Origin: Variovorax terrae
GTDB taxonomy: Bacteria; Pseudomonadota; Gammaproteobacteria; Burkholderiales; Burkholderiaceae_C
Assembly (NCBI RefSeq): GCF_022809125.1
Contig: NZ_JALGBI010000001.1
Location: forward strand, 248,001 to 312,000
DNA: 64,000 nucleotides
Reading direction: 5' to 3'
Of the stretch, positions 39,976 through 49,138 are shown one piece after another; the stretch's first letter is position 1, and the number at the start of each line of letters is the position of its first letter. The notes beneath the pieces are model-generated. The model saw nothing but the letters and a program-made list of their open reading frames with translations. It made no database searches and had not been told where the DNA came from. The position numbers and the translations under genes were made by a program.

Positions 39976-41556
39976 TCAGGTGGACGTTGGGCGTTGATGT
40001 GTTGACTGGTGGCTGGGCAGGCAGGCGGTGAGCGGCGCGGGCCACGCGCTCTCGGTGGCCCACAGGCGCATGGCCTCGATGTCGGGGGCCAGATAGCGGT
40101 CCTGTTCGAGGAAGGCCACCTGCTTGCGGATGGCGGCGAACTGGTCCTCGATCAGCGGTGAACTTTTCAGCGAGCGGTCGAACTCCATGCCCTGCACGGC
40201 CGACATGGCTTCGATGCCCACGATCACGGCCGTGTTGCGCGCCATGTCCAGCAGGCGGCGCCCGGCGTAGGTGGCCATGGAGACATGGTCCTCCTGGTTG
40301 GCCGAGGTGGGCAGGCTGGTCACGCTGCTGGGGTGGGCCAGGCACTGGTTCTCGGCGGCCAGGGCGGCGGCCGTCACCTGCGCGATCATGAAGCCCGAGT
40401 TCACGCCGCTGTCGCGGATCAGGAAGGCGGGCAGGCCCGACAGGCCGGTGTCCAGCAGCAGCGCGAGGCGCCGCTCGGCGATGGCGCCGATTTCGGACAG
40501 CGCCAGCGCGATGATGTCGGCCGCGAAGGCCACGGGCTCGGCGTGGAAGTTGCCGCCCGAGATCACCTCACCGGTATCCGTGAACACCAGCGGGTTGTCG
40601 GACGCGGCATTGGCCTCGATGCGCAGCACGCGCGCGGCGTGCGCGAGGTTGTCCAGGCACGCGCCCATGACCTGGGGCACGCAGCGGATGGAGTACGGGT
40701 CCTGCACGCGGCCGCAGTGGGGGTGCGAGGGGTCGATGGCGCTGCCTTCGAGCAGCGCGCGCACGGCGGCGGCCACGGCGATCTGGCCGGCTTGGCCGCG
40801 CGCCTCGTGGATGCGCGCGTCGAACGGCTTGACCGAGCCCTTGATGGCTTCGAGCGTCAGTGCGCCCGACACGAGGCCGGCAGCGAACACGCTCTCGGCC
40901 CCGAACAGGCCCGCGAGGGCGAGCGCCGTGGAGACCTGCGTGCCGTTGAGCAGCGCCAGCCCTTCCTTGGGGCCCAGCACGAAGGGCGCGAGGCCCACGG
41001 CCGCCATGGCCTCGCGGCCCGAAACGATCTGGCCTTTCACCTTGGCCTGGCCCTCGCCGATCAGCACGCAGGCCAGGTGCGCGAGCGGCGCGAGGTCGCC
41101 CGAGGCGCCCACCGAGCCCTTGGCCGGAATCACGGGCAGCACGTCGGCATTGGCCAGGGCCAGCAGCGCATCGACCAGGGCCGGGCGCACGCCCGAGTGG
41201 CCGCGCGCCAGGCTCACGGCCTTGGTGGCCAGCACCATGCGCACCACGGCGTCGGGCAAGGGCTCGCCCGTGCCCACGCTGTGCGACAGCACCAGGTTGC
41301 GCTGCAGCTCGGCCAGGCGGTCGTGGGCTATTTTTGTGCTGGCGAGCTTGCCGAAACCGGTGTTGATGCCGTAGACCACCTGGTCCTCGTCCACGATGCG
41401 CTGCACCGTGGCCTCGGCGGCCTGCATGCCCGCGAGCGCCGCGGGATCGAGCGCGAGAAGCACGCCGCCGGCGCTCACGCGGCGCAGCTCGGCCAGGCTC
41501 ACGTGGCCGGGGTGCAGCACCAGGGTGTCGGGGGAAGCTTGGGTTGCAGTGGTCAT
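39976..41556 (-). CDS. hutH: Histidine ammonia-lyase HutH
   Basis: 526 residues. The MIO cofactor triad A151-S152-G153 lies in [27 protein letters not shown] and [14 protein letters not shown] are conserved. It deaminates histidine to urocanate, the first committed step. A HutC-like operator lies 10 nt before the ATG, so repression would act on the transcript start or early elongation. The C-terminus ends with a short Ser/Thr-rich tail. Confidence 0.97.
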   Translation of the reverse strand: MTTATQASPDTLVLHPGHVSLAELRRVSAGGVLLALDPAALAGMQAAEATVQRIVDEDQVVYGINTGFGKLASTKIAHDRLAELQRNLVLSHSVGTGEPLPDAVVRMVLATKAVSLARGHSGVRPALVDALLALANADVLPVIPAKGSVGASGDLAPLAHLACVLIGEGQAKVKGQIVSGREAMAAVGLAPFVLGPKEGLALLNGTQVSTALALAGLFGAESVFAAGLVSGALTLEAIKGSVKPFDARIHEARGQAGQIAVAAAVRALLEGSAIDPSHPHCGRVQDPYSIRCVPQVMGACLDNLAHAARVLRIEANAASDNPLVFTDTGEVISGGNFHAEPVAFAADIIALALSEIGAIAERRLALLLDTGLSGLPAFLIRDSGVNSGFMIAQVTAAALAAENQCLAHPSSVTSLPTSANQEDHVSMATYAGRRLLDMARNTAVIVGIEAMSAVQGMEFDRSLKSSPLIEDQFAAIRKQVAFLEQDRYLAPDIEAMRLWATESAWPAPLTACLPSHQSTHQRPTST

Positions 41557-41565
41557 CGGTTCAAT

Positions 41566-41579
41566 CCTGTATATACAAG
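41566..41579. promoter_or_regulatory. HutC-like operator in front of hutH
   Basis: CTTGTATATACAGG on the minus strand is a near-perfect inverted repeat with TGTATATACA core, the type of site bound by HutC of the GntR family. It lies between hutC and hutH, and the inner TATATA could also serve as part of a -10 box. A related site lies at 45138. Confidence 0.75.
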
Positions 41580-41635
41580 CTGGTTCAAGCGAAACATCCT
41601 GGGCGGCTTCGTGGGGCTGCCCGGGTCCTTGGGGT

Positions 41636-42412
41636 CTATTCGAATACCGGGTTGCCGTCCGCGCGGAAGCGGCTGCCCAGGCGGTAGCGCGATGCCGGGT
41701 GCAGGCAGCGCACCATGGTCACGGGCACGCCCCGGCTCCAGGTGCGCCGCGTGAGCAGCAGGCAGGGCTGCGCCGGTTCCATCTCCAGCAGCTGGGCCTG
41801 CTCCATCGTGGGCAGCACGGCATCGACCACATGCTCCACCTGGTCGAACGGCACGTTGCGTACCAGGAATTCGGACGGCTGCAGCTGCGTGAAGTCCTGC
41901 TGGGCAAATTCGGGCACCACGCGCGGGTTCACGTAGCGGTCTTCGAGCTGCACGGGAACGCTGTCTTCCAGGTGCACGCACACGGCGTGGAACACCGACT
42001 CGCCGGTGCGCATGTCGAGCGCGGCCGCCACTTCCATGGTGGCCGAGACGCGCTCCACCGTGAGCACCTTGCAGCGGTAGTCGTGCCCGCGCTGGCGGAT
42101 CTCGCTCGCGAGGTTGGCGATCTGCAGCAGCGTGGACTGGGGCTTGCCCTCGGCCACGAAGCTGCCCACGCCCGCCACGCGCACGATGCGCCCCTGCTCC
42201 GACAGCTCGCGCAGCGCGCGGTTCACCGTCATGCGCGACATGCCGAACTGCGTCACCAGGTCGTTCTCGGAGGGCAGGCGGTCGCCGGTCTTCCAGGAGC
42301 CGTCCTGGATCCTGCGCGAGATGTGGTCCTTGATCTGCTGGTACAGCGCGGGTGCGGGTGCAGGCGTGTTGGGCGGTATGGCCTTGATGCGGGTGGAGGA
42401 GGCGGGGGCCAT
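41636..42412 (-). CDS. hutC: HutC, GntR/UTRA-family histidine utilisation repressor
   Basis: 258 residues. A GntR winged helix ([39 protein letters not shown]) is followed by a UTRA effector domain ([24 protein letters not shown]). HutC normally represses hut genes and is released by urocanate. It lies between the ABC transporter and hutH, and two matching operators at 41566 and 45138 flank this arrangement. Confidence 0.93.
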   Translation of the reverse strand: MAPASSTRIKAIPPNTPAPAPALYQQIKDHISRRIQDGSWKTGDRLPSENDLVTQFGMSRMTVNRALRELSEQGRIVRVAGVGSFVAEGKPQSTLLQIANLASEIRQRGHDYRCKVLTVERVSATMEVAAALDMRTGESVFHAVCVHLEDSVPVQLEDRYVNPRVVPEFAQQDFTQLQPSEFLVRNVPFDQVEHVVDAVLPTMEQAQLLEMEPAQPCLLLTRRTWSRGVPVTMVRCLHPASRYRLGSRFRADGNPVFE

Positions 42413-42432
42413 GGCGCGTGCGTCCGTCGGGG

Positions 42433-43215
42433 TCAGTGCGCCTCCGCAGCCATGGACTCGGCGCGGATTTCCTCGGTCAGGCGCGCCTTGAGGTCCATGA
42501 ACTCGGGCGAGGTCTTGATGGTGTAGTGGCGCGGGTGCGGCAGCTCCACGGCGATCTCGGTCTTGATGCGCCCGGGGCGCGCGCTGAACACGGCCACGCG
42601 GTTGGCCATGAAGATGGCCTCGTCGATGTCGTGCGTCACGAACATCACGGTCTTGCGCTCGGCCTCCCAGATGCCCAGCAGCAGCTCCTGCATGAGCACG
42701 CGGGTCTGGTTGTCGAGCGCGCCGAAGGGCTCGTCCATCAGCAGGATCTTGGGGTCGTTGGCCAGCGCGCGGGCAATGGCCGTGCGCTGCTGCATGCCGC
42801 CCGAGAGCTGCTTGGGAAAGTGCTGCTCGAAGCCGCGCAGTCCCACCTTGGCGATGAAGTAGGCCGCGCGCTCCTTCTGCTGCGCCTCGGGCATGCCGCG
42901 CTCGCGCAGGCCGAAGCGGATGTTCTGCTCGATCGTGAGCCAGGGGAACAGCGTGTAGCTCTGGAACACCATGCCGCGGTCAGCGCCCGGGCCCTCCACG
43001 GGGCGGCCGCCCAGCAGCACGCGGCCCGAGCTCGGGTGGTCCAGCCCCGCCACGATGCGCAGCAGGGTCGATTTGCCGCAGCCCGAGGGGCCGAGGATGG
43101 TCACGAAATCGTTCTCCTGCACGTCGAAATCGACGGGCAGCAGGGCCTGCGTGGCCTGCCCCTTCGGGCTGACGAAGGTGCGCGAGACACCTTGAATGGA
43201 CAGCAGCGGACTCAT
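42433..43215 (-). CDS. ABC transporter ATP-binding protein (nitrate/taurine type)
   Basis: 260 residues. Walker [10 protein letters not shown] at 42-50, signature LSGGM near 137-141, Walker B ILLMDEP near 157-163, and the HDIDEA switch are present; the pattern is that of SsuB/TauB-type ATPases. ATG overlaps the permease stop as ATGA. With the permease and periplasmic protein it forms an importer whose place in the hut unit suggests histidine, urocanate or a related compound as substrate. Confidence 0.9.
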   Translation of the reverse strand: MSPLLSIQGVSRTFVSPKGQATQALLPVDFDVQENDFVTILGPSGCGKSTLLRIVAGLDHPSSGRVLLGGRPVEGPGADRGMVFQSYTLFPWLTIEQNIRFGLRERGMPEAQQKERAAYFIAKVGLRGFEQHFPKQLSGGMQQRTAIARALANDPKILLMDEPFGALDNQTRVLMQELLLGIWEAERKTVMFVTHDIDEAIFMANRVAVFSARPGRIKTEIAVELPHPRHYTIKTSPEFMDLKARLTEEIRAESMAAEAH

Positions 43216-44054
43216 CGCAGGGCGCTCCAGGCGAACAGGCGGCGGTTGACGAATTTGAAGAAGGCATCCGACACCAGCCCGATGAGGCCGATGACGATGA
43301 TGCCGAAGATGATCTGGCCCGTGTTCAGCAGCGCCTGGCTGTCGGTGATCATGTGGCCGATGCCTGAGGACGAGCCGATCAGCTCGGCCACGATCACGTA
43401 GGTCCAGGCCCAGCCCAGCACGAGGCGCAGCGTCTCGGCGATATCAGGCGCGGCGCCCGGAATCAGCACGCGGCGCACGATGCCGCGGTGGGTGGCGCCC
43501 AGCGTGTAGGCCGCCTCCACCAGGTCCTTGCGGGCGTTGCCCACGATCACGGCCACCATCAGGATGATCTGGAACACCGAGCCGATGAAGATCACGAGCA
43601 GCTTCTGCATCTCGCCCAGGCCTGCCCACAGGATCAGCAGCGGAATGAAGGCCGAGGCCGGCAGGTAGCGGCAGAACGACACGAAGGGCTCCAGGAACGC
43701 CTCCACGCCCTTGTGCGCGCCCATCGCGATGCCCAGCGGCACCGCGACGATGGCGGCCAACACGAAGCCGCCCACCACGCGCCACACGGTCATGCCGATG
43801 TCGTGCAGGAAGCCGAACTCGGTGAAGAGCAGCCAGCCCTCCTTGGCCATGGTGATGGGGCTCGCAAGGAACGTGGGCGACACGAAGCCGCCCAGCGTGA
43901 ACACGGCCCATAGGCCGAAGAACAGCACGAAGAACGCCACCCCCAGCACCAGCCGCGTGCGGGTGCTCACGGGTTCCAAAGGTGCCAGGGCGCGGCGGCG
44001 CGGCGGCCGCTCGTCAGTCCCCAGCGAAGGTGCAACACCCATCACGCGACTCAT
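43212..44054 (-). CDS. ABC transporter permease (nitrate/taurine type)
   Basis: 280 residues with about six membrane helices and the EAA-like loop VEAAYTLGATHRGIVRRVLIPGAAP that contacts the ATPase. SsuC/TauC-like family. It lies 25 nt after the periplasmic binding protein gene and overlaps the ATPase gene. Confidence 0.9.
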   Translation of the reverse strand: MSRVMGVAPSLGTDERPPRRRALAPLEPVSTRTRLVLGVAFFVLFFGLWAVFTLGGFVSPTFLASPITMAKEGWLLFTEFGFLHDIGMTVWRVVGGFVLAAIVAVPLGIAMGAHKGVEAFLEPFVSFCRYLPASAFIPLLILWAGLGEMQKLLVIFIGSVFQIILMVAVIVGNARKDLVEAAYTLGATHRGIVRRVLIPGAAPDIAETLRLVLGWAWTYVIVAELIGSSSGIGHMITDSQALLNTGQIIFGIIVIGLIGLVSDAFFKFVNRRLFAWSALR

Positions 44055-44079
44055 GTTCCGGTCCTCTTGCAGTCTGTGC

Positions 44080-45045
44080 TTACTTGATGAAGCTGTCGTC
44101 GTACATGGCGCTGTAGTTCTCGGGCAGCTTGCGGATCACGCCGGCCTCGAGCAGGATCGCCGCCGAGTCCTTCATGAACGAGGTGAGCTCGCCCGCGAAG
44201 AACTTCTGGTTCGCGGCCTTGTCCTGCCAACGCAGGTAGGCCGAGGACTTGGCGAAGGCCTCGCCCGTCTGCTTGACGGCCGTGCCCATGATGTCGTTGG
44301 ACTTGGCGGCGTCGGCCTTGATCATGTCCAGCGCCTCGAAGTAGGATTTGGCCAGGGCCTGCGCGGCCTTGGGGTTGGCCTTGAGCCAGGCCGGATCGCA
44401 GCCCACGGTGTCCATCACCATCGGGTAGTCGATCGTGGTGGCCAGAATCTTGCCGGCTTGCGGGTTGGCGCGCACGGTGGAGAGGTAGGGTTCATAGGTC
44501 ATGGCCGCATCGTTCTGGCCCGACACGAAGGCCTGCGCGGCCGGCTGGGGCTCCAGCGAGACGATCTTCACGTCCTTGAGGCTCATGCCGTTCTTGGACA
44601 GCATCCAGGCCAGGCCGAAGTAGGGCGCTGTGCCGGGGGCGCTCACGCCCACGGTCTTGCCCTTGAGGTCGGCGAAGCCCTTGACGTCGTTGCGCACGGC
44701 CAGGCCGTCGGCGCCGTAGGACTTGTCCATCTGGAAGATCTGCACGATGGGTACGCCGTTGGCGTTCCAGGCCACGTGCGTTTCCACCGTGGTGGCGGCG
44801 CACTGGATCGCCTTGGAGGCCAGGGCCAGATGGCGGTCCTTCTGCGGAATCATCTTGAGCTCCACGTCCAGGCCGTTCTTCTTGAAGATGCCCGCCTTGT
44901 CGGCCAGCGTCAGCGGCGCGAAGCCCGTCCAGCCCGACATGCCCAGCGCCACCTTGGTCTCCTGGGCCTGGGCCGGCGCGGCCACCCCCACCACGCACGC
45001 AACCGCCGCTGCCAGCGACGCCATCTTCACAACCATTCGGCTCAT
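44080..45045 (-). CDS. ABC transporter periplasmic substrate-binding protein
   Basis: 321 residues from ATG 45045; an AGGAG lies 6 nt before it, against 3 nt for the neighbouring ATG 45048. A signal peptide (MVVKMASLAAAVACVVGVAAPAQAQ, given here only by its ends M-V and A-Q, cut after AQA) is followed by a nitrate/taurine-type binding fold (GWTGFAPLTLADKAGIFKK, GVSAPGTAPYFGL). It begins the transporter-hut run and is preceded by a HutC-like operator 93 nt upstream. Ligand unknown, probably histidine or a catabolic intermediate. Confidence 0.87.
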   Translation of the reverse strand: MSRMVVKMASLAAAVACVVGVAAPAQAQETKVALGMSGWTGFAPLTLADKAGIFKKNGLDVELKMIPQKDRHLALASKAIQCAATTVETHVAWNANGVPIVQIFQMDKSYGADGLAVRNDVKGFADLKGKTVGVSAPGTAPYFGLAWMLSKNGMSLKDVKIVSLEPQPAAQAFVSGQNDAAMTYEPYLSTVRANPQAGKILATTIDYPMVMDTVGCDPAWLKANPKAAQALAKSYFEALDMIKADAAKSNDIMGTAVKQTGEAFAKSSAYLRWQDKAANQKFFAGELTSFMKDSAAILLEAGVIRKLPENYSAMYDDSFIK

Positions 45046-45387
45046 CATCAGCTCCTGTAGGAATAAAAGGTACTTTTTGCTCATCCGGATGGAAGCAGGC
45101 CTTGCTTCCTGGCAGCGATGATCCAGGCTCCAGCGTACCTGTCTATACAGGGTAAACGCTAGGAAAAAGCCCTTCGAGCCCCAAGAAAACACGCCTGTTC
45201 CCGCCCGCCGGGACACCCTGCTGGGCCTCCCGGTGCGGCGCAGCCGGACGATGGGGGTGAGCAAAAAGCAGGCCAGGAGCTCGGGGCCGTGCAGCGCCCC
45301 GGCACGGTGCGCACCCCGTGCGGGGGGCGCCGCAACTTCCGGCTTCTTTCTATCTCTTCAGCCAGCCTGTGGTGTGCTGAGGCCGGC
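45046..45387. other. Intergenic region, transporter promoter side and folB 3-prime side
   Basis: 342 bp without a gene. It holds the operator at 45138 and, near 45291-45332, a GC-rich imperfect inverted repeat (GGCACGG against CCGTGC) that could end folB transcription but has no T-run. I see nothing else that I can support. Confidence 0.6.
45138..45151. promoter_or_regulatory. HutC-like operator upstream of the ABC transporter genes
   Basis: CCTGTATAGACAGG on the minus strand differs from the hutH site by little and is a near-perfect inverted repeat. Its position about 93 nt before the binding-protein start fits a promoter-proximal operator, tying the transporter to HutC control. Confidence 0.7.
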
Positions 45388-45759
45388 TCACCATTGCCCG
45401 GTTTCCACCCGGATGGCGACTTCGCAGTCCTCGAAGATCTCCAGCTTGGCGATCTTCACGCGCACGCCCAGCACGCCGGGCAGCTGCATCAGGCGGTGCG
45501 CGAGCTTGCCGATCAGGCTTTCCAGCAGGTTCACGTGCACGGCGTTGCACTCGTCGATGATGATCTTGCGCACCTTGCGGTAGTCCAGCACATGCATGAT
45601 CTCGTCGTCGCGCGGCATCAGGGGCTGGGTGCCGAGGTTGAGCTCGGCGTCGACCTGGATCGGCTGCGGCGCGGTCTTCTCGTGGTCGAGGATGCCCAGG
45701 TTGGCGTCGAAGCGCAAGCCGGTGAGCGTGAGGATCTGGTTGCCTGCGGCGTTGAACAT
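45388..45759 (-). CDS. folB: Dihydroneopterin aldolase family protein (FolB/FolX type)
   Basis: 123 residues starting MFNAAGNQILTLTGLRFDAN, with LGILDHEK, DYRKVRKIIIDECNAVHVNL and a conserved Glu and Lys pattern (LLESLIGKLAHRLM). The family catalyses aldol cleavage or epimerisation of dihydroneopterin derivatives in folate or monapterin synthesis. It lies 7 nt after folM, suggesting a joint role in pterin metabolism; FolX instead of FolB is possible. Confidence 0.87.
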   Translation of the reverse strand: MFNAAGNQILTLTGLRFDANLGILDHEKTAPQPIQVDAELNLGTQPLMPRDDEIMHVLDYRKVRKIIIDECNAVHVNLLESLIGKLAHRLMQLPGVLGVRVKIAKLEIFEDCEVAIRVETGQW

Positions 45760-45766
45760 GGGGGCC

Positions 45767-46537
45767 TCACATCAGCGAAAAATCGCGTTCGAACTTCATC
45801 AGGTGCTGGCCGCCGTCCACCAGTAGCGTGGTGCCGGTGATCGAGGCGTTCTCGAGCGCGAACTTCACGGTGGCGGCCACGTCGGCCGGCGTGGACGAGC
45901 GGCCCAGCGGCGACAGGCGGTGCAGCTGCTCGAACTTCTCCTGGCTCAGCAGGTGGCTGGTCAGCGTGAGGCCCGGCGCCACGCCCACCACGCGCACGGC
46001 GGGCGCCAGGGCCTGCGCCAGCATGGTGTTGGCGGCTTCCAGCGCGGCCTTGGAGAGGGTGTAGCTGAAGAAATCCGGGTTGGGGTTCCACAGCTTCTGG
46101 TCGAGCAGGTTGACCACGGCGGCATCGGCCGCGCCGCGCGCCGTCACGTGCGCATGCAGCGCCTGCGCCAGCAGGATGGCCGCGCCGGTGTTGCTGCGCA
46201 GGTGCTTCTCCATGGCGGCGAAGCTGAAACTGGCCGCCGTGTCGTGCTCGAAGGTGGAGGCGCTGTTGACCACGGCGTCGACCTGGCCGAACTGCGCGAT
46301 CACGCGCGGCAGCAGGGCGCGAACCTCGTCCTCGTTGCCCAGATCAGCCTGAAAAGCGGCAGAGGTCCGCGCCAGACGGGCACAGTCTGCTACTGTTTTG
46401 GTAGCGTCTTCGGCCGAGCTGCGGTAATGCACGGCCACCTGCCAGCCGCCGGCGGCGAGCGCGAGCGCCATCTCGCGGCCCAGCCGCTTGGCGGAGCCGG
46501 TGACCAGGACTGTGCGGGCGGGGGCGGTAGGGGGCAT
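45767..46537 (-). CDS. folM: FolM-like short-chain dehydrogenase (dihydromonapterin/dihydrofolate reductase)
   Basis: 256 residues from ATG 46537. The Rossmann start VLVTGSAKRLGREMALAL has the arginine-type TGxxxRxG pattern of pteridine reductases, and the catalytic YTLSKAALE has Tyr and Lys four residues apart. It is paired with folB and diverges from the MidA-like gene with 34 nt between starts. A weak match to the palindromic element family lies inside (46347-46405). The longer reading to 46669 overlaps the divergent gene and is not supported. Confidence 0.87.
   Translation of the reverse strand: MPPTAPARTVLVTGSAKRLGREMALALAAGGWQVAVHYRSSAEDATKTVADCARLARTSAAFQADLGNEDEVRALLPRVIAQFGQVDAVVNSASTFEHDTAASFSFAAMEKHLRSNTGAAILLAQALHAHVTARGAADAAVVNLLDQKLWNPNPDFFSYTLSKAALEAANTMLAQALAPAVRVVGVAPGLTLTSHLLSQEKFEQLHRLSPLGRSSTPADVAATVKFALENASITGTTLLVDGGQHLMKFERDFSLM
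46347..46405 (-). repeat. Possible palindromic element copy D, inside folM
   Basis: The minus strand reads GCTACCAAAACAGTAGC (46405-46389), a clear palindrome, then GCGGACCTCTGCCG and TTTTCAGGC, which roughly follow the block order of the other copies. It encodes about ATKTVADCARLARTSAAFQA. The match is weaker than in copies A, C, E and F and it may be chance. Confidence 0.4.
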
Positions 46538-46571
46538 GGGCGGGCCGGCCCGATGGCGGACAATCGGGGCC

Positions 46572-47666
46572 GTGACGACGACAACGAGTAGTTTAACGAC
46601 CGCCCTCCAGACCCTGCTGCAAAGGGCCATCGACAACGCCGGCGGCTGGATCGGCTTCGACCGCTTCATGGCGCTGGCGCTCTATGCCCCGGGGCTGGGC
46701 TATTACGCCAACGACACGCGCAAGTTCGGCGCCATGCCGTCCTCCGGCAGCGATTTCGTGACCGCGCCCGAGATGACGCCGCTGTTCGGCCAGACCCTGG
46801 CGCGGCAGTTGGCCCAGGCGCTGGAGGCCACCGGCACGGCCGAGGTCTGGGAGTTCGGCGCCGGCTCGGGCGCGCTGGCGCTGCAACTGCTCGAAGCCCT
46901 GGGCGACCGGGTGCAGCGCTACACCATTGTCGATCTCTCGGGCAGCCTGCGCGCGCGCCAGCAGCAGGCGCTGCAGGCCCATGCCGGCAAGGTGCAGTGG
47001 GTCAGCGAACTGCCGGCCGCCCTGCGCGGCGTGGTGGTCGGCAACGAGGTGCTCGACGCCATGCCGGTGAAGCTGCTGGTGCGCAGCGCCGGCGTCTGGC
47101 ACGAGCGCGGCGTGGCGCTGCACGAGGGCCGCCTGCGCTTTGCCGACCGGCCCACCGGGCTGCGCCCGCCCCTGGAGATCGAGGGCGGCCACGACTACCT
47201 GACCGAAATCCACCCCCAGGCCGAGGCCTTCGTGCGCACCCTGGCTGACCGGCTGGAGCGCGGCGCGGCCTTCTTCATCGACTATGGCTTTGCCGAGGGT
47301 GAGTACTACCACCCGCAGCGCCACATGGGCACGCTGATGTGCCATCGCGGGCACCAGGCCGACGCCGATCCGCTGGCCGACCTGGGGCTCAAGGACATCA
47401 CGGCCCACGTCAACTTCACGGGCCTCGCGCTGGCGGCACAGGAAGCCGGGCTGGAGGTGCTGGGCTACACCACCCAGGCGCGCTTCCTGATGAACTGCGG
47501 CCTGCTCACCGCGCTGGAGACGGCCTCGGCCGCCCAGCGTGCCCACGCGCACCGCCTGATCGCCGAGCATGAGATGGGCGAGCTGTTCAAGGTGATCGGC
47601 CTCGCGCGCGGCGCGCCGTGGGACGCCCTGGGCTTTCGCGAAGGCGACCGCACGCACCGGCTGTAG
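46572..47666 (+). CDS. MidA/NDUFAF7-like SAM-dependent methyltransferase
   Basis: 364 residues from GTG 46572. IGFDRFMALALYAPGLGYY is the family N-terminal signature, VWEFGAGSGALALQLL is the SAM-binding motif, and AFFIDYGFAEGEYYHPQRH is conserved. The eukaryotic relative NDUFAF7 methylates a complex I subunit; bacterial members are poorly studied, so the target is unknown. It diverges from folM. Confidence 0.88.
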   Translation: MTTTTSSLTTALQTLLQRAIDNAGGWIGFDRFMALALYAPGLGYYANDTRKFGAMPSSGSDFVTAPEMTPLFGQTLARQLAQALEATGTAEVWEFGAGSGALALQLLEALGDRVQRYTIVDLSGSLRARQQQALQAHAGKVQWVSELPAALRGVVVGNEVLDAMPVKLLVRSAGVWHERGVALHEGRLRFADRPTGLRPPLEIEGGHDYLTEIHPQAEAFVRTLADRLERGAAFFIDYGFAEGEYYHPQRHMGTLMCHRGHQADADPLADLGLKDITAHVNFTGLALAAQEAGLEVLGYTTQARFLMNCGLLTALETASAAQRAHAHRLIAEHEMGELFKVIGLARGAPWDALGFREGDRTHRL

Positions 47667-47696
47667 GGGCGGGGCGGGCGGGCCTACACTCGGGGC

Positions 47697-47891
47697 ATGA
47701 TCCGCTGGTTCATCGTCGTCTTCCTGGCACTGCTGCTCATCAGCTGGTTCACCCCGCTGCTGAACCGGCTCGGCTTCGGCCGCCTGCCGGGCGATCTGCG
47801 CTTTCGCCTGTTTGGCCGCGAGTGGTTCATTCCGCTCACCACCACCATCCTGCTGAGCCTGGCCGCGAGCCTGATCAGCCGGCTGCTGTGA
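47697..47891 (+). CDS. DUF2905 small membrane protein
   Basis: 64 residues. Starts MIRWFIVVFLALLLISWFTP and has a central GRLPGDLRF stretch and a second hydrophobic segment, the pattern of DUF2905 proteins with two membrane helices. Function unknown. It sits 30 nt after the methyltransferase gene and 20 nt before the ROK kinase gene. Confidence 0.87.
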   Translation: MIRWFIVVFLALLLISWFTPLLNRLGFGRLPGDLRFRLFGREWFIPLTTTILLSLAASLISRLL

Positions 47892-47911
47892 CCCCTGCGG
47901 GACCCGGGACC

Positions 47912-48856
47912 ATGAAGGCCTGCGTGGACATCGGCGGCACCAAGGTGGCGGTGAGCCTGGCCGGCGAGGCCGACCGCCGCCTGCGCGCGCGCCGCAGCGA
48001 GCCCACCGCCAAGCGCGGCGGCAACGACGCCGTGGCGCGCCAGATCCTGCGCATGCTCGGCGAGGCCGCTGCCGAGGCCGGGCTGGTGCATGAGACGGAC
48101 ATCAGCGCGCTCGGCGTCTCGTCCTGCGGCCCGTTCGTGCTGAACCAGGGGCAGGTCGAACTCGCCGCGCCCAACCTCTGCGGCGGCATCGCCGGCCCGG
48201 CGCGCGGCCTGCCCAACGACTGGCGCACCGCGTTGCTCGAAGCGCCGCTGCGCGCGCATTTCGCCCATCTCGCGGCGGGCGCGCTGCGGGTGGAGAACGA
48301 CGCCGTGGCCGCGCTCGAGGCCGAGCGCCGCTGGGGCGCGCTGCAGGGCCTGGACCACTGCGCCTACCTGACCTGGAGCACCGGCATCGGCGTGGGCCTG
48401 TGCGTGGACGGCCGGGTGCTGCACGGCAAGAACGGCAATGCGGGCCACGCGGGCCACATGTTCGTGAACGACGACGCCAGCGATGCCTTGTGCGGCTGCG
48501 GCAATGTCGGCGACGTGGAAGGCCTGACGGCCGGCAACGCCTTCACGCGGCGCTTCGGGCGCGATGCGGCGGCGCTGCTGGGCGCGGCCAGGGCGGGCGA
48601 GCCGCAGGCGCTGGCCACGCTGGACGAACTGTGCCGCGTGCTGGGCCGCATGCTCTACAACCTCGTGGCCACGCTGGACCTGCAGCGCATCAGCGTGGGC
48701 GGCAGCGTGTTCTGGCATCACCGCGACTTCCTGCTGCCGCGGCTGCGCCGCCAGATCGAGGGCCGGCTGGCCGCACTGACCACCGGCTTCGAGCTGGTGC
48801 CCGCGGGCCTGGGCGAGCAGGTGGGCGACTACGCGGCTCTGGCGCTGGTGGACTGA
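47912..48856 (+). CDS. ROK-family sugar kinase
   Basis: 314 residues from ATG 47912. The ATP-binding DIGGTK at 6-11, LGVSSCGPFV, VENDAVAALEAE, the WSTGIGVGLCVDG phosphate motif and the zinc-binding CGCGN at 194-198 with HAGHM are typical ROK kinase features. Possible substrates include fructose, glucose or N-acetyl amino sugars; not decidable here. ATG or upstream GTG starts are not clearly separated by ribosome binding sites. Confidence 0.88.
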   Translation: MKACVDIGGTKVAVSLAGEADRRLRARRSEPTAKRGGNDAVARQILRMLGEAAAEAGLVHETDISALGVSSCGPFVLNQGQVELAAPNLCGGIAGPARGLPNDWRTALLEAPLRAHFAHLAAGALRVENDAVAALEAERRWGALQGLDHCAYLTWSTGIGVGLCVDGRVLHGKNGNAGHAGHMFVNDDASDALCGCGNVGDVEGLTAGNAFTRRFGRDAAALLGAARAGEPQALATLDELCRVLGRMLYNLVATLDLQRISVGGSVFWHHRDFLLPRLRRQIEGRLAALTTGFELVPAGLGEQVGDYAALALVD

Positions 48857-49014
48857 GCGCGCCCTCGCGCGCCCGCCACGTCGGCGTGCAGCAATGCACG
48901 GTTTCCAGGCCGCGTGTCCGGCGTTGGCGGCCCGCAGATGGGGCCTGTGCGCCTGCTGTGAGTAAAGCAACGGTAAAACCGCGCCGCTGCGTGGCAAAAA
49001 CACCTGCGCAGGGT

Positions 49015-49042
49015 TTGCCGGCGATGCCCCGTTTGCTACCAT
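49015..49042 (+). promoter_or_regulatory. Candidate sigma70 promoter for the mdt operon
   Basis: TTGCCG and TACCAT are spaced by 16 nt about 97 nt before the mdtA ATG, in the 282-bp region between the ROK kinase and mdtA (48857-49138), which is richer in A and T runs than its surroundings. Match to consensus is only fair; I see no clear operator. Confidence 0.35.
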
Positions 49043-49138
49043 GCAACGCACAAGGCCCATGGTTCTTTCTGCGGCTTCGTCAAGCGGCCTGCGCCAGTCC
49101 GGTTTTATCGTTCCTGTTTCCCGCCCATCCTCTGGATC

